DNA from: Benincasa hispida
Lineage: Eukaryota > Streptophyta > Magnoliopsida > Cucurbitales > Cucurbitaceae
NCBI RefSeq assembly: GCF_009727055.1
Contig: NC_052354.1
Coordinates: 55,279,573-55,343,572, forward strand
Direction of reading: 5' to 3'
DNA length: 64,000 nucleotides
Below the pieces are notes generated by a model that was given only the letters and a program-made list of their open reading frames with translations, was not told the DNA's origin and did no database searches. Positions 25,964-38,093 of the stretch are shown piece after piece. The position numbers were made by a program, and so were the translations under genes. The first letter of the stretch is position 1, and each line of letters opens with the position of its first letter.

Positions 25964-28883
25964 ATGAGTGCTTCCAAGTTCATTAAATGCGTTACTGTTG
26001 GAGATGGAGCTGTTGGGAAGACTTGTATGCTCATCTGTTACACTAGCAATAAGTTCCCCACTGTGAGGCCTCTTTTATGAAATTCTGTTTCATGTTCTAT
26101 TTTAGTTCATTTAATGCCTAACAATCTGTTAGATTATGAGTCTGTTTTCTAGTTCTTTGGATTTTGGCTAGTGTTAATACCCCTTTTTCACGGAGGATTT
26201 TCTCCCATTTTGTTAGTTTAAATGTGAGCTGCAAGAATGTAGGTGCATTACATCGAGCTTGAGCAATTGAAAATGCAGCTTTCCACTCTCTCTCTCTATC
26301 TCTCTTAGAATGGGTGATCTTCTCCCATTTTGTTTGAATATGAGCTGCATTAATCTCATAGACTCTAAGCTTGAGCACTTAAAAAAGGAGTTCTCTCTCT
26401 CTCTGGATTTAAGCTTCAACTCAACATTTTAGCCATTGAAAATGGAGAACTTTCTCCCCCTTTCTGAACACTGATGATTTTCTTCAAATTTCTTTTCTTT
26501 TCTTTAAATATGAGCTGCAAATACATAAACTACAGCAGTTGAAAATGGACTCTCTCTCTCTCTCTCAACATTGGTGATTTTCTCCCACTTTAGTTTCTTT
26601 CTTTCTTTAATATAAGCTGCAAGTACACAAACATTAAGCTTGAGCAGTTGAAACTGGAGCTTTCTCTCTGTCTCTTCAACATTGTTGGTTTTCTTCTATT
26701 TCTTATTCCTTTCTTTAAATATGAGTTGGAAGTACATAAACACTAAGTTGAGCAGTTGAAACTGGACCTCTCTCTCTCAATATTGGTGGTTTGTTTGGCA
26801 GGATTATATTCCCACAGTGTTTGACAATTTCAGTGCCAATGTGTCTGTGGATGGGAACATTGTCAATTTGGGATTATGGGACACAGCAGGTATATATGGA
26901 TTCCTTGAATAAGAAGGCCTTTCTTTCTGATACCATTGATGATGAGTTCAGAGTCAGGTTTTTATTTCCTTTACTGAGGTATTATCATTTTTGTTTGTCC
27001 TTTGTTTTGAAGGTCAGGAAGATTATAGCAGGCTAAGGCCTTTGAGTTACAGAGGTGCAGATGTGTTTGTTCTAGCTTTCTCATTGATTAGTAGAGCCAG
27101 CTATGAAAATATCCTCAAGAAGGTACTGATTTGAAAATATAGGAACCTTGGTATTACAGTCAGTTTAGCTTAGTTTTTGGCCAAATTCAGTAACCTATTG
27201 GTTTAATAATTGGAAATCTGACACTAAAAACAACTTTTTGAAAATTTTAACAGACAGATGGATCAAAACTGTCTGCTAAATCCACCAAAATAGCCAAAAT
27301 CCAACTAACTAATGTGGAATGTTCAAACCGACTGAACTAACTAAATAGGACTACTTTTTTGGTTCAATATTTTTTTCCCCTCTTCTTTCCAGTATTTTTA
27401 TTTATTTATCAAATTTAGGAGTACAAACAAATATGGAGATATGAAAATTTGAATCTTCGACCTTAAGGAAAAGAGAGTAAATGCTTATTGCCATTGAGCT
27501 ATGCTCAAGCTGCTTCCCTCCTCTTTCCAGTTTGGACTTGATTTCCTATTAGGAATACTATGGTACATTTTGGTCTTGTTTTTAAAATTAGTCTAAGGTT
27601 ACTATGACAGGGCTTCTTTGAAAATAAATAGTTGAGAATGACCATCAAACATGTTTTTCTTAACATTATATTATAAAAACAAACCTAACCCCAAGCTAAC
27701 TTGAGAAACAAAGTACTGCATTGCTTTGTTTGATTCTAGTGCAATGTTTAACCATATTGCTTCATTTTGATTTCTCAGTGGATGCCCGAACTGCGTAGAT
27801 TTGCACCTAACGTTCCAATCATTCTAGTTGGAACGAAGCTCGGTAGGTAGACAAAAGTAATTCATCGATCATTTGATGTTACATTTTGTTTTATTAGTGT
27901 CCATTCGAGTAAATCCACAAGCAATATTGAGAAAATTTGTCTCCATTCTGTTTAGATCTCCGTGAGGACCGACGATATGCTAATGAACAAATGGGATATG
28001 ATGTTATTACATCTTCTCAGGTTCGCTTCCCCAATTCTTGTTTCTTTTTTCTTTTCCAATGTGAACTATAAAATGTTTCTAGAAAGAGAAGCTCAACTTT
28101 GTGTACTTAACATTAACAAGCAGGGTGAGGAGCTGAGGAAACAAATTGGTGCTTCAGCTTACATTGAGTGCAGCGCTAAGACACAGCAGGTAGACTAGAC
28201 ACATAGAAAGATGTTGTAATTTTTGCGGAGATTTTAGTGCTTCTCTTGTAAGGGTTGGTTTTCAAGGCGTCGTTTGGTATCCATTTCGTTTTTTGTTTTT
28301 TATTTTTGAAAATTAAGCCTACTTCCTTTCAATCTCTTTCAATGATTTGTATCTTTTTTAAGTACAAAAGTTGAATTCTTAGCCAAATTCCAAAAACAAA
28401 AACAAGTTCTTAAAAACTACTTTTTTAGTTTTCAAAATCTGGCTTGGTTTTTGAAAATATTGGTAAAAAAGTAGATAACAAATCAATAAATTTGGAGGTG
28501 GAAGGACTGTTTATATAGACTTAATTTTTAAAAATAAAATGATTATCAAATGGAGGCTAAGCTGCATGATTATCCCAATTAAAAAAGGAAAAAAAAAGGA
28601 CCATGTACTTGGATGAACAATATCTAACTAGAGCTTATGGTTGATTCTTTAGAATGTCAAAGCTGTATTTGATACTGCCATTAAAGTTGTTCTGCAACCT
28701 CCAAGGAGAAGAGAGGTCACGAGGAAGAAAAGGCATCGAGGATCGGGCTGCTCGTTCACGTAAGTCCCCCCCCACAAAAAAAAAAAAAAAAGCTTTCATA
28801 CTCTCGCTGTTACAAATTATGTAATTCTGTCATTGCTACATAACCATAGCAGGAGCATCATTTGTGGAGGCTGTGCTGCCTAG
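25964..28883 (+). CDS. ROP9: ROP/RAC small GTPase, type II (ROP9/ARAC7-like)
   Basis: Eight exons, all GT-AG: 25964-26062, 26802-26889, 27013-27122, 27779-27842, 27956-28020, 28124-28189, 28653-28759 and 28853-28883. Total 209 aa, the length of Arabidopsis ROP9. Motifs: P-loop GDGAVGKT at 13-20, switch I TDYIPTVF at 33-40, WDTAGQ at 59-64 with Gln64, TKLD at 118-121 and CSAK at 158-161. After a basic stretch ([13 protein letters not shown]) the tail holds Cys197, Cys204 and Cys207 and ends GGCAA with no CaaL box. That is the type II arrangement, anchored to the plasma membrane by S-acylation. ROPs switch between GDP and GTP forms to steer polar growth, endocytosis and hormone responses. The symbol is by similarity from memory; ROP10 or ROP11 orthology is less likely because of the MSASKF start and the tail. 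Confidence 0.93.
26160..26800 (+). repeat. Degenerate tandem repeat filling ROP intron 1
   Basis: At least five copies of a unit of roughly 105-170 bp. The core order is 'GATTTTCTCCCATTTTGTTT', 'AAATATGAGCTGCAAGTAC', 'ACTAAGCTTGAGCAGTTGAAA' and 'TGGAGCTTTCTCTCTC'. The 'GAGCTGCAA' word falls near 26226, 26341, 26511, 26614 and (as GAGTTGGAAG) 26720. The last unit runs straight into the polypyrimidine tract and the AG acceptor before exon 2. Confidence 0.8.
27410..27513 (-). mobile_element. tRNA-derived SINE, copy 4, inside ROP intron 3
   Basis: On the minus strand: GAGCATAGCTCAATGGCAA is an almost perfect tRNA A box. AAGGTCGAAGATTCAAATTTT is a B box relic about 40 bp later, and TTTGTTTGTACTCC is the family 3' end. 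It lies in the intron between exons 3 and 4 (27123-27778), opposite to the gene's sense. Confidence 0.6.
28266..28557. mobile_element. MITE, 'CGTTTGGTAACCA' family, inside ROP intron 6
   Basis: Left GGCGTCGTTTGGTATCCATTT and right AAAATGATTATCAAATGGAGGC are inverted. The interior has AAAATTAAGCCTACTTCC and ACTTAATTTTTAAAAATAAA as in other copies. It is within the intron 28190-28652 and does not touch the splice sites. Confidence 0.65.
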
Positions 28884-29646
28884 AACACGTCGTGCTGCTG
28901 CAATGTCTGAGTGATCCTATTTCATGGAGGTGCTATACTTTGTTTCGTTTTAAGCTTGCTCCAACAGCTAATCACACCTCTCTATGTATTTGTTAAATCT
29001 GTTCTGTGGCTTCATTAGTTTAAATTGTAGTGGTAGAGGAGGGTATGTTGATCTCCATTTTGCAAACCAACTTGAAAATTGGAGGGAATTGTTCATTCTC
29101 TCAAGAACTTGGGGTATATATTGTAGCCTTTTTGCTGTAATGCTTAAAGAATACCCTGCCTCTTTCAATCTGTTGATTCATTTCTACGATGCACATCTAT
29201 TCGATACGAAACACCTGCATGAGACTAGATATCCGTGGTCGAGTTAGAACATAGCTTATTGTGATCAAATGTTTCACTTCTTTTAGAATTTAGCATTCTC
29301 TATTAGAGGTGAAAGTCCTTGAACTACTTTCCATGGATTCCTTTGCCAATGTAAGATTTTGCTTTTACTTCAATTGATGGAAGGGTTTGGTTTGTTCCAC
29401 CATTTTTGGACAGTGTGAGAAGGAGAGGTTACATCAAATGAGATTTTTCTAAAAAGTAGTTTTCTTTTTCTCTCTGTTGAAACTCCCAAATCCATAAAAA
29501 AGGATCATGTTTGGTTCAACTGATTTGAATGCGAAGGGTCCTACTTTAGTGAGCTTTGGCTCCCTCTGTTGGTACTGTAAAATCTTGAAAAGTGAATCTG
29601 AACAGTTTGTACTGCTGCTTTTAGAGTGGGAAGGGATGGCAAAATT
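28884..29646. other. ROP 3' flank
   Basis: The first few hundred bases are likely 3' UTR: less AT-rich, no repeats, with several T-rich stretches. I cannot place the poly(A) site. Frames at 28968-29247 on both strands overlap each other and have no domain. Nothing else before the retrotransposon cluster. Confidence 0.4.
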
Positions 29647-30111
29647 TGTTAGAGGTATTTTAAATAATAATAATTAAAGTATGCTATGTAAGTGCATTAA
29701 TATTTTATCTTATTTAATTAGATTGGGTCCTACTATTATATGATCTAATTAATTAAGGTCTTCGATCCTTAATTGAGCATAAACTAAATAGGTAGAAGTC
29801 CATTCCTAATTAATTAGGATTTAATAGGAACGTAATTGAATTAATATATAAAGAGACCTTAGTGCTATGGTTCATAATATATTAAAACAATAAACATTCA
29901 ATATTTCTTGAAATTCCATCTAGAGAGAGATTCCACTAAGGACATTTAAAGTTTTGGTTGAAAAAGATAATAGTCATATCAAACTTATCATCATCTTGAA
30001 GTTATCATCAGTCTCTCAATGGAATTCGATATGTTATTTATTCTTGGCAATTTGACATGAATGGTTCTAGGTTTAATCTATACAATATAGATTTAAAGTA
30101 TTATGTAAACA
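29647..30111 (+). repeat. Copia-1 5' LTR
   Basis: Starts TGTTAGAGGTATTTT, has TATATAAAGAGACC near 29845-29858 as a likely TATA region, and ends ACA at 30111, two bases before the primer binding site. Length 465 bp. The partner LTR begins at 51592. Confidence 0.75.
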
Positions 30112-30113
30112 CG

Positions 30114-30126
30114 TGGTATGAGAGCA
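30114..30126 (+). other. Copia-1 primer binding site
   Basis: TGGTATGAGAGCA matches the plant Copia site TGGTATCAGAGCA, complementary to initiator Met-tRNA, with one mismatch. Its position two bases after the LTR end is the expected one. Confidence 0.75.
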
Positions 30127-31322
30127 TGAATTTTATGTTGGATTGTTGGTTTATATTCGTATTCTATTGGTATTGTGATTAAATTTTGGTTTCGATAAAG
30201 TTGGTTAAAGATTTTTTTTTTTTTTTTAAAAAAAAAAAAAATTAAAATCTCAGTTCTCAGTTTTCCACCGATTGGAGCACTAGATTGGTTTCTTGGTTCT
30301 TTTAATTTTTTCCTTAAAACTGAATGCCAATTGAAGCATCAGATGATCAATTGCAAATTAATTTTACCGGCATTCTTTGTTTAATGAAATTTGGTGTGGG
30401 TTTTAATTTGATGAATTTGATGAAATTAAGTGGGATTTATTTTTTAAAATTGATTGTTAATATTATTTTGGCTAATAATTAATCAATGCAATTATTCTAA
30501 TCTTACCTCTATTAGGAATACATCAATCCAATTGATTTTGCCGGCGATTCTTGTTACATCTTGCTGTTGTTGATAATTGAGTAGATTTAAATCTAGTTTT
30601 TTAAATCAATATTTTTGTGAATTTAAAATCTAGATTTTTAATGGATGATTATGTGAATTTGAATCTAAAGTTTAATTGATGATTCAAGTTTAAATTAGAT
30701 TGATCATATTGTGAATTTAGGTTTAAATTTGATTAATCATGTTGTGAATTCAAGTTTAATCAATTAGATTTAAGTTTAATTGATCACGTGGATTTGATTC
30801 ACATGTTTATTTTGCTTTAATTGTATATGTATATGCAATTATTGAGTAAATTTTGGTAAAGACAATTTGGTGTTCTCTTCCATTATTTTAGTACAATAAT
30901 ATTATTATATTATTGTGCCTTATATTTTGGATTGAATTGGTCAAAATAACATTTTACCGAAGTAGCCTATATTATCTAGATTATTTTAATTCTAAAATAT
31001 AATATGCGCATATTCATGAATTTACACAGATAATTATCAGCCCAAAGGAAGATAATAATTTGGCCAAATTGTAGGTATGCATATGGTAATGAACATGTGA
31101 CAATTATAAGAATTGCACATGTGAAAAAGTAGTTGGTCCAAAGAAAGACTATTTTTTTTACGGAGTTTATTGTTAGTACTTTGATTACTAAGTTGAGTAC
31201 CATTTACAGTTGGTGTCTTTGCTCAAAAACTATACATCAATATTGTACTAGGTATTTTTGTTAAAGGAGTCCACCATATATGTGAATTATTTTTCATATT
31301 TTAATGGTGAGTATATATTGTA
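30127..31322 (+). other. Copia-1 leader, non-coding
   Basis: AT-rich sequence after the primer binding site with a poly-T/poly-A junction at 30213-30240 and many diverged copies of 'TTTAAATTTGATTGATCA'-like words at 30600-30800. No gag of the Copia-1 family is seen. Somewhere here the sequence changes to Copia-2; no LTR start (TGTTGGG) marks that junction. Confidence 0.4.
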
Positions 31323-32700
31323 TTGTTTATGGAATCTATTGGTCTTACTCAAATATTTAGAAATCTGAGTTCCATCCCTAAGTTGAATGAATCGAACTTC
31401 AAGATTTGGAAGGAAATCCTAGAGATATTTCTCTGGTGTAGGGATCTAGACCTTGCATTAAGGACCAATAAACCTATTTCTACTAAGGAAAACTTGAATA
31501 CAACTAATATTGAGAAATGGGAACGGTCAAATCGCATGTGTCTGATGATCATTAAGCACTCCATTCTAGAGTCTTTTTGGGGCTCTATCATGAAAGTGAA
31601 AATTTCAATAAGTTTCTTGCTCAAATTGATAAATACTTTGCTAAAAATAAAAAAGGGGGAGGTAGATAGTCTTTAGACTTATTTAACTTCTATGAGATAT
31701 AAGGGCAATGAGAGCATAAGGGAGTACATTATAGAAATGTTCAATCTCGCAGGTAAACTAAAGGTACTTGATATTGAGATAAATAAAAATTTACTTGTAC
31801 ATCCGGTACTTATCTCTTTTCCTGCACAATTCACTCATTTTAGATAAACTATAATACTCAGAATGATAAATGGAGTATTAATGAGCTTATTTCACGATGT
31901 GTGCAAAAAGAAGATAGGATTAAGAGAGAAAGGACATAAAGTGCTCATTTGGCAACTGACTCCGGTGATACGAAGAAAAGGAAATCTACGGGTGTTGTAG
32001 AAAGGACATCTTAGCAAAATAAGAGCAAGAAACATGTTACTGAAAATCCTTGTTTTTTCCTGCAAAAAATGTCACTTCAAGAAAGATTATCCCAAATATG
32101 CCAAATGGCGTGTAAAGGAGGGTAAACTTTTTCCTTTGATTTGTTCTGAAGTTAATTTAGCTTTTGTGCCTATAGATACTTGATGAGTAGATTTTGGTTC
32201 TACTACCCACATAAATATATCCATGCACGGTTGCCTATGGAGCCGACCGCCAAGTGATACTAAAAGATTCATCTTTGTGAGCAATGACAAAGCAGTTCAG
32301 TTAAAGTTATTAAAAAAAATTAGATTACGTTTAAAAATTGGTTGTTATTTGGATTTTGAGACTTTTGTTATACCGTCATTTAGACGGAATTTAGTTTCTA
32401 TTTCCAGTTTGGATAAATTTAGTTTTTCTTATTCTTTTGGAAATAATAAAGTTAGTCTTTTCCAAGATTCCAAGCTTATTGGTACAGTTCTTTAATTGAT
32501 AATCTAGCTTGATTCTTTTGCTTCACTTAACAAGATCCTATTATCTAATTCATGTGGTACAAAGCGTAAATTAAATGACAATTCCGCGTTATGACACAAT
32601 TGTTTAGGTCACATCTCTAAACAGTGAATTCAAAGACTTGTGTTAGATAGAATTCTTGATTCCCTTTATATAAGTAATTTTGACGTTTATGTGGAATGCA
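31323..32700 (+). pseudogene. Copia-2 gag, zinc knuckle, protease and pre-integrase remnants
   Basis: 31323-31676 encodes a gag start with PKLNESNFKIWKE, RDLDLALR and KWERSNRMCLMI. The next frame continues MRYKGNESIREYIIEM and NLAGKL. A decayed zinc knuckle (about 32050-32110) follows. Then come WVDFGSTTHI, the DSGA-type protease motif with Gly preserved but Ser lost, and PSFRRNLVSISSLDKF (to about 32495). At 32555-32710 the GAG-pre-integrase block HISKQ..QRLVLDRILD with two Cys relics is recognisable. Several frameshifts and stops separate the blocks. Retrotransposon relic of the Copia superfamily; no function expected. Confidence 0.75.
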
Positions 32701-32739
32701 TTAAGGGAAAATAGACAAACATAAGAAAATTATATGTCA

Positions 32740-34043
32740 ACCGATGCTCAGACAAACATAAGAATGTCCAAAGAAACTACAGAGAGTCCAATGGGAGTTG
32801 TTGATCAAGCCAGTTCATCAATAAGAGTTGTTGATGAAACAGGTACGCCTGGTCAGTCACATCCTTCTCAAGGGTTGAGATCACCTCAACGTAGTGAGAG
32901 GGTTTTTCAACAACCTGACCGATACATGGGTTTGACAGGAACTTAGGTCGCCATACCTGATGATAGCTTAGATGATTCATTGACTTTTAAACAGGCAATA
33001 GAAGATGTAGACCAAGACCAGTAGATAAAAGTCATGGATCTCGAAATGGAGTCAATGTACTTCAAGTCAATCTAGGAACTTGTAGATCAACTGGGTAAAA
33101 CCTATTTGTTGTAAATGTATCTACAAAAGAAAACGAGACAAAACTAGTAAGATACAAACCTATAAAGCTCGACTCGTGGCAAAAGTGTTTACCCAAAGAG
33201 AGAGAGTGGACTATGAAGAAACTTTCTCTTCGGTTGCCATGATTAAGTCAACTAGAATACTCTTGTCCATTGCTGTCTTTTATGATTATGAAATATGGAA
33301 AATGGATGTCAAGACAACCTTTCAGAATGGCTATCTTGAAGAGAGTATCTATATGTCTCAGCTAGAAGGATTCATTGAAGAGGGTTAAGAGCAAAAGATT
33401 TGCAAGCTCAAACGATCCATTTATGGATTGAAACAAGCATCTCGATCCTGGAATATAAGATTTGACATTGCGATTAAATCTTTTTACTTTGAACAAAACG
33501 TTGACAAACCTTGTGTTTACAAGAAAATTGTCAACAAGACTATAACCTTTTTGGTATTATATGTTGACGATATCCTACTCATTGAGAATGAGATATGATT
33601 CCTCGCTGACGTTAAAAGATGGCTAGCATCAAAGTTTCAAATGAAAAATTTGGGAGATGCTCAATATGTTATTGGAATCCAAATAGTTCGAAATTGCAAG
33701 AATGGATAGGGCGGGCGAAATGTGAAGGGGATGGATGTCCGAGTGGTTGAAAGAGTCGGTCTTGAAAATCGAAGTATTGTATGCTAGCCTTATCTAAGGC
33801 ATCTTATATAAACAAGATGTTGTTTAGATATAAAATGCAAAATTCCAAGAGAGGTCTGTTACCTTTCAGATACGGAATTTATCTGTTTAAGGAACAGTGT
33901 CCTAAGACGTCTGAAGAAGTTAAGGTTATGAAACAAATTCCTTATGCATCGATAGTTAGAAGTTTGATGTATGCCATGTTGTGTACACGCCCAAACATAT
34001 GCTATGCAGTTGAAATAGTTAGTAGGTTTCAATCTAATTCTGG
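32740..34043 (+). pseudogene. Copia-2 reverse transcriptase, first part (integrase missing)
   Basis: After the pre-integrase the sequence jumps straight to the RSERVFQQPDRY linker (about 32885-32930), so the integrase core and most of its C-terminal part are absent. The RT follows: QRERVDYEETFSSVAMIKS, YEIWKMDVKTTFQNGYLEES, SIYGLKQASRSWNIRFD and LYVDDILLIENE with an intact YVDD, then MQNSKRGLLPFRYG and PYASIVRSLMYAMLCTRPNI. Stops after FIEEG and after IENEI and an inserted stretch near 33705-33780 inactivate it. The reading frame breaks at 34043 at a solo LTR and resumes at 44914. Confidence 0.8.
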
Positions 34044-34862
34044 ATATGTGTTGGGTTTTATGTCCTAAAACTCGTAGATAGTAAATGTAACATTTGACCA
34101 ATAAAGTGTTATTAATGTTTATTACAATAAATAATTATTGCTTATCTTGTATTTATCTTGCCTAAATAACCATAATCCAATAAACTAACATCCTAGACTA
34201 TTATATGAGTCTTAAACTCTATGTGTGGGGATCAATGTTCAAGATATAGCCTAAAGGATCTATAGTATATGGATAAGGTTGGGCACCTTTCCCTGGTGAC
34301 ACTATAGATACGACCCACTTTATATTTGATACAAATACAATGATCCAACGCGTTCATGTAGGGACATGCGAGTGAAGATATCCTATTCAATGAGTTTGCA
34401 TAAGACCAGACCACAAAGTAATAGCCTCTAGATGTAACTCCGATGACTAATTAGGTTTCTATTTCACTAAAATGACCTAGGCAACTTATTCTCAATTCTA
34501 AGTAGATTATGAACTTCTGTTCATGAGAGATTATCCTTTGATTTGTATGAGCGGAAGTGGTTAGTTCACTGACTCAATAAACCTACCATTTTGAGGACAA
34601 GATCGAGGAGGAAGCTGAGTTCACGAGATGGAATTCACTCATTCCCGACTTTAAGGTAAGTAAATGAGTGTTTGCTTAAGTGGTATCTCTGGAACTTGAA
34701 CAAAAGGCCATACCTTCTCACTAGCCTGAAGGGGGTTTCTGTTTAATGGTTGACTATAAATAGGTTGTTCATTAAAGGAGCACTGGTACTTAAGAGTAAA
34801 CTGGTTATTTGAACCAACTAGAGTTACAAACACTCGTGAATGACTAACTTGCTATCATTGGT

Positions 34863-35950
34863 CAAACGATCGTGTAGTAACTTCGAACTATCGTATAGTC
34901 TCTCGGTTAGCTAAATGATTGGCAGTATACACTATATGTGAGCAAATTACGTGATCTTTTGCAAAAATGAAAATGATTTTCATTTTATTCTTCAGTTATG
35001 AAAACTGAATCAAACCTCCCATTAATGCACGGTTACGGAGAAAACGGTGGTATAATTATCCCATAATTGTCCAATTAAAATAATAAATATAATCATATAA
35101 TATTCATTAACCTATAGTTTATTGTCACATATAAACCATAATGTTTTCTCCTCCACTAGATATAAATCATATTTATATCCATTTTCCACCAAATTAATGT
35201 ATCTCGTACATAAAGTTAACCATATCATATATAATTAACCAGTTCAATCATATCATATATAATCGAACTCCCTCTTGTCAATTTGAACATTTCAAACTGA
35301 CCCAAAAGCTGATTCTCAACTTGAATCCATTGAGCTACCAAGGGGACCTTATAGACCTATGGCTCGAAGCTCCAACAGTACGTGAATAGCTGACTAAACT
35401 CTTTAGCCACAAGATCCACCAACTGTTAATTGTTAAGCATTCCACTAAAGATCGACAGCAGAACTCTTCTTACCACAAATATATTTCTATGTTCATTAGA
35501 TATAACCAATCAACAGTACGATAATTCTTCACAGATGCTCGTAAATACAGCTAGGCCAATTTACCGTTTTACCCTTGTAGTTACATATAACTCCTTAAGT
35601 ATCAATGATCCCTCTAATGAACAATACAACATAGTCCTACTATGTATGGACACCTCTCGGACCATGAGAAGGTGTGTGGTGCCATATCGTTCAAGTCCTG
35701 GGATCAGCCCTTAAGGGAGCAATCTATCTAATTATCCCTACTTCAAGGAATGAGTGAATTTCGTCTTGTGTAGCTGAGTTCCCAGCTCCCAAATCAGACG
35801 AATCCCCAAAGTGGTAGGTTTGAGTCGGCGATTTGGCCACTCGCATCCATGAAAATCAAAGGACCACCTTCAAAGGCAGGGGTTCCCAACTCATTCAGAA
35901 ACGACGTTATATAATGAGACGTTAACGCTTCGTGGTCAAGTCTTATATAA
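34863..35950 (-). repeat. Minus-strand Copia LTR 1 (truncated)
   Basis: Aligns closely with the LTR at 42480-44139: shared GATCGTGTAGTAACTTCGAA, CTATCGTATAGTCTCTC, CCAAAAGCTGATTCTCA and AAGGGAGCAATCTATCTAATTA. It carries about 290 bp (35010-35300) that the other copy lacks. It is broken at the right (35950), where LTR 2 begins, and at the left (34863), where the solo LTR is interrupted. Confidence 0.7.
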
Positions 35951-35951
35951 T

Positions 35952-38093
35952 TGAAGGAAATCGTGCACGAGGATTTCCATGAGCAGCGGAAAGATCATTC
36001 CAAATTACAATCATATATGAACTTTACAATTACAGTCATAAACAAAAACCTACGGTTATGCATTCATTACAGAAATTACAGCATGTAATACAAATGATCA
36101 AGGAAAAATGCTACATACATTTGTAGACTCATCGCCAAGCTCTCTGATCACGAACGCTCGAACACAGCAACACAGCAACCTCGAACGCTCGTCCAACACG
36201 ATCGCTACACTGCACGAACAACGTGCACTCGAACTCAGCAATCGCCTCAGTCACGAACACTCCAACGACACGAACAACCTTCACAGAACCTCGACGGTGT
36301 CGAGTTGAGTATGACACCAACAAAAAGGCTACCTTGGTATTCTCAGTGTGAGAATCCAGAGGGTGGGCTCTGTGTGGACTTGGTTTGAGACAAAAGACGG
36401 AGGAAACAACAATCGTGTAAACGATTGAGCAAGTGGGAGATGACAGAACCTATCGTATAGGTCGATGTCCAATCGCTTAGCAAAAACTAAGCAATTGTCT
36501 AGCAAAAATTATGCGATCGTTTAGCTCATCGCTTAGCTAAGTGCCTATCGCCTACAAATACTACACGATCGTTTAACTAGCTCCAAGTTGTCACTTAGTA
36601 AATCCAATTTACTTGACAATTTTCGTGAGATAAATCCGAGAGAGGAATTCTCAAAAAGCAATCTTGCAAAACTTCAACATTACTAAAATAGAAAAATAAT
36701 TTTCCTTTTATCTCATGGTTAACATGAAACCACCAATAACCTCCCACTCAATTGGTTATTAGAGAAAAAGAATTAATTATCCAATAATTAATATTATTAT
36801 AAATATAAATGATAACTAACTTACCATAATATATTTAAAACCTATAGTTTTAATATTTCATCTCATGAAACATATAAACCATAGCTCTTTTTCTATTCCA
36901 TGGTACTTAATGTAAATCTCATTTATATTAATCCTCCACTAGATGTATCTCATACACCTGTCTCTTATACACATCTAGATGTGTATAAGAGACAGGATCA
37001 TATCATATATAATCAAAATACCTCTTGTCAATTTGAACATTTCAAATCAACACCAAGAGCTGATCCTCAACTGAATCCATTGAGCTACGAAAGGGACCTT
37101 ATGGACATGTAGCTCGAAGCTCCAACGGTACGTGAATAACTGACTAAACTCTTTAGTCACGGAATCCACCATCCGTTAACTGCCAAACACTCCACTAAAG
37201 ATTGACAACTAAACTCTCCTTACTACAGATATATTATGTGTCCACCTTAACCAATCAGCAGTGCGACATCCCTTCACAGATCGCTCGTAAGTACAGCTCG
37301 GCCAATAACCGTTATGCCCCTGTAGTTGCATCTAACTCCTTAAGTACCACTGGTCCCTCTAATGAACATAAGTCATAGTTCTACTATGACTGAATCTCTC
37401 TTCCAAAGAGAAGTTGTGACCACTATATTCAAGCTCCAGAATCAGCCCTTAAGGGAGCAAACTCTCTACTTATCCCTACTTCGGGAAATGAGTGAATTCC
37501 ATTTTATGTATTGAGTTCCCAGCTCCCAGATCAAACAAGTCCTTAAAAAGGTAGACATGTTGAGTTGGCAATCTGGCCACTCTCACCCATACTAATCAAA
37601 GAACTGCCCTTAAAGGCAAGAGTTTCCAAAACACTCAGGATTGAGGTCGTGTCACCTATGGTCGTTTAGGTGAGATGTAAGTCTCTAGTTTCAACGACAT
37701 TATATACATAGTCTAGTCATCTCGTGGTACGGTTTTATACAAACTCTTTGTATAGGACACCCCTGCTCGCATGTCTCCACATGAATGGTTGGGATCTACC
37801 ATCTGTAATACTTTACAATACTTGCATACCTCTACAAAGCGGGTCGTATCCATAGTGTAACTAGGATTAGGTATCCCACCTTAGTCCTTATACTACAAAC
37901 CTATTTAGGTTATCACTTAAGGCATGATCGTATATCATATATACATGCTTAAGTTTACATAAAATAACTAAGGAGTTTTGTCTACTAGATTTGAGTAAAT
38001 GCTAAAAAAAAATAACAATTATTTTATTCATCAAACAATGTGTATCATTACAAACAACGAGATTCCAGGAGAATTAGAACACTAATCCGAACA
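35952..38093 (-). repeat. Minus-strand Copia LTR 2
   Basis: On the minus strand it starts TGTTCGGATTAGTGTTC at 38093 and ends CATTCCGCTG-type sequence and TTTCCTTCA at 35952, about 2.14 kb. It shows the same organisation as LTR 1 and LTR 3 but is more diverged. The adapter artefact at 36958-36995 lies inside. At its 38093 end it abuts a pol frame that is cut right after RGKHIE, so roughly 300 bp of 3' internal sequence and the PPT are missing. Confidence 0.65.
36958..36995. other. Nextera mate-pair junction adapter (sequencing artefact)
   Basis: CTGTCTCTTATACACATCT followed immediately by its reverse complement, 38 bp in all. These are two Tn5 mosaic ends head to head, which is exactly the circularisation junction of Nextera mate-pair libraries. 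It is not plant DNA. Translated, it gives the peptide VSYTHLDVYKRQ, a known contaminant string in protein databases. Confidence 0.97.

Noticed and set aside
36900..37112. 70-codon ORF
   Set aside because: It reads through the Nextera adapter and is therefore artificial.
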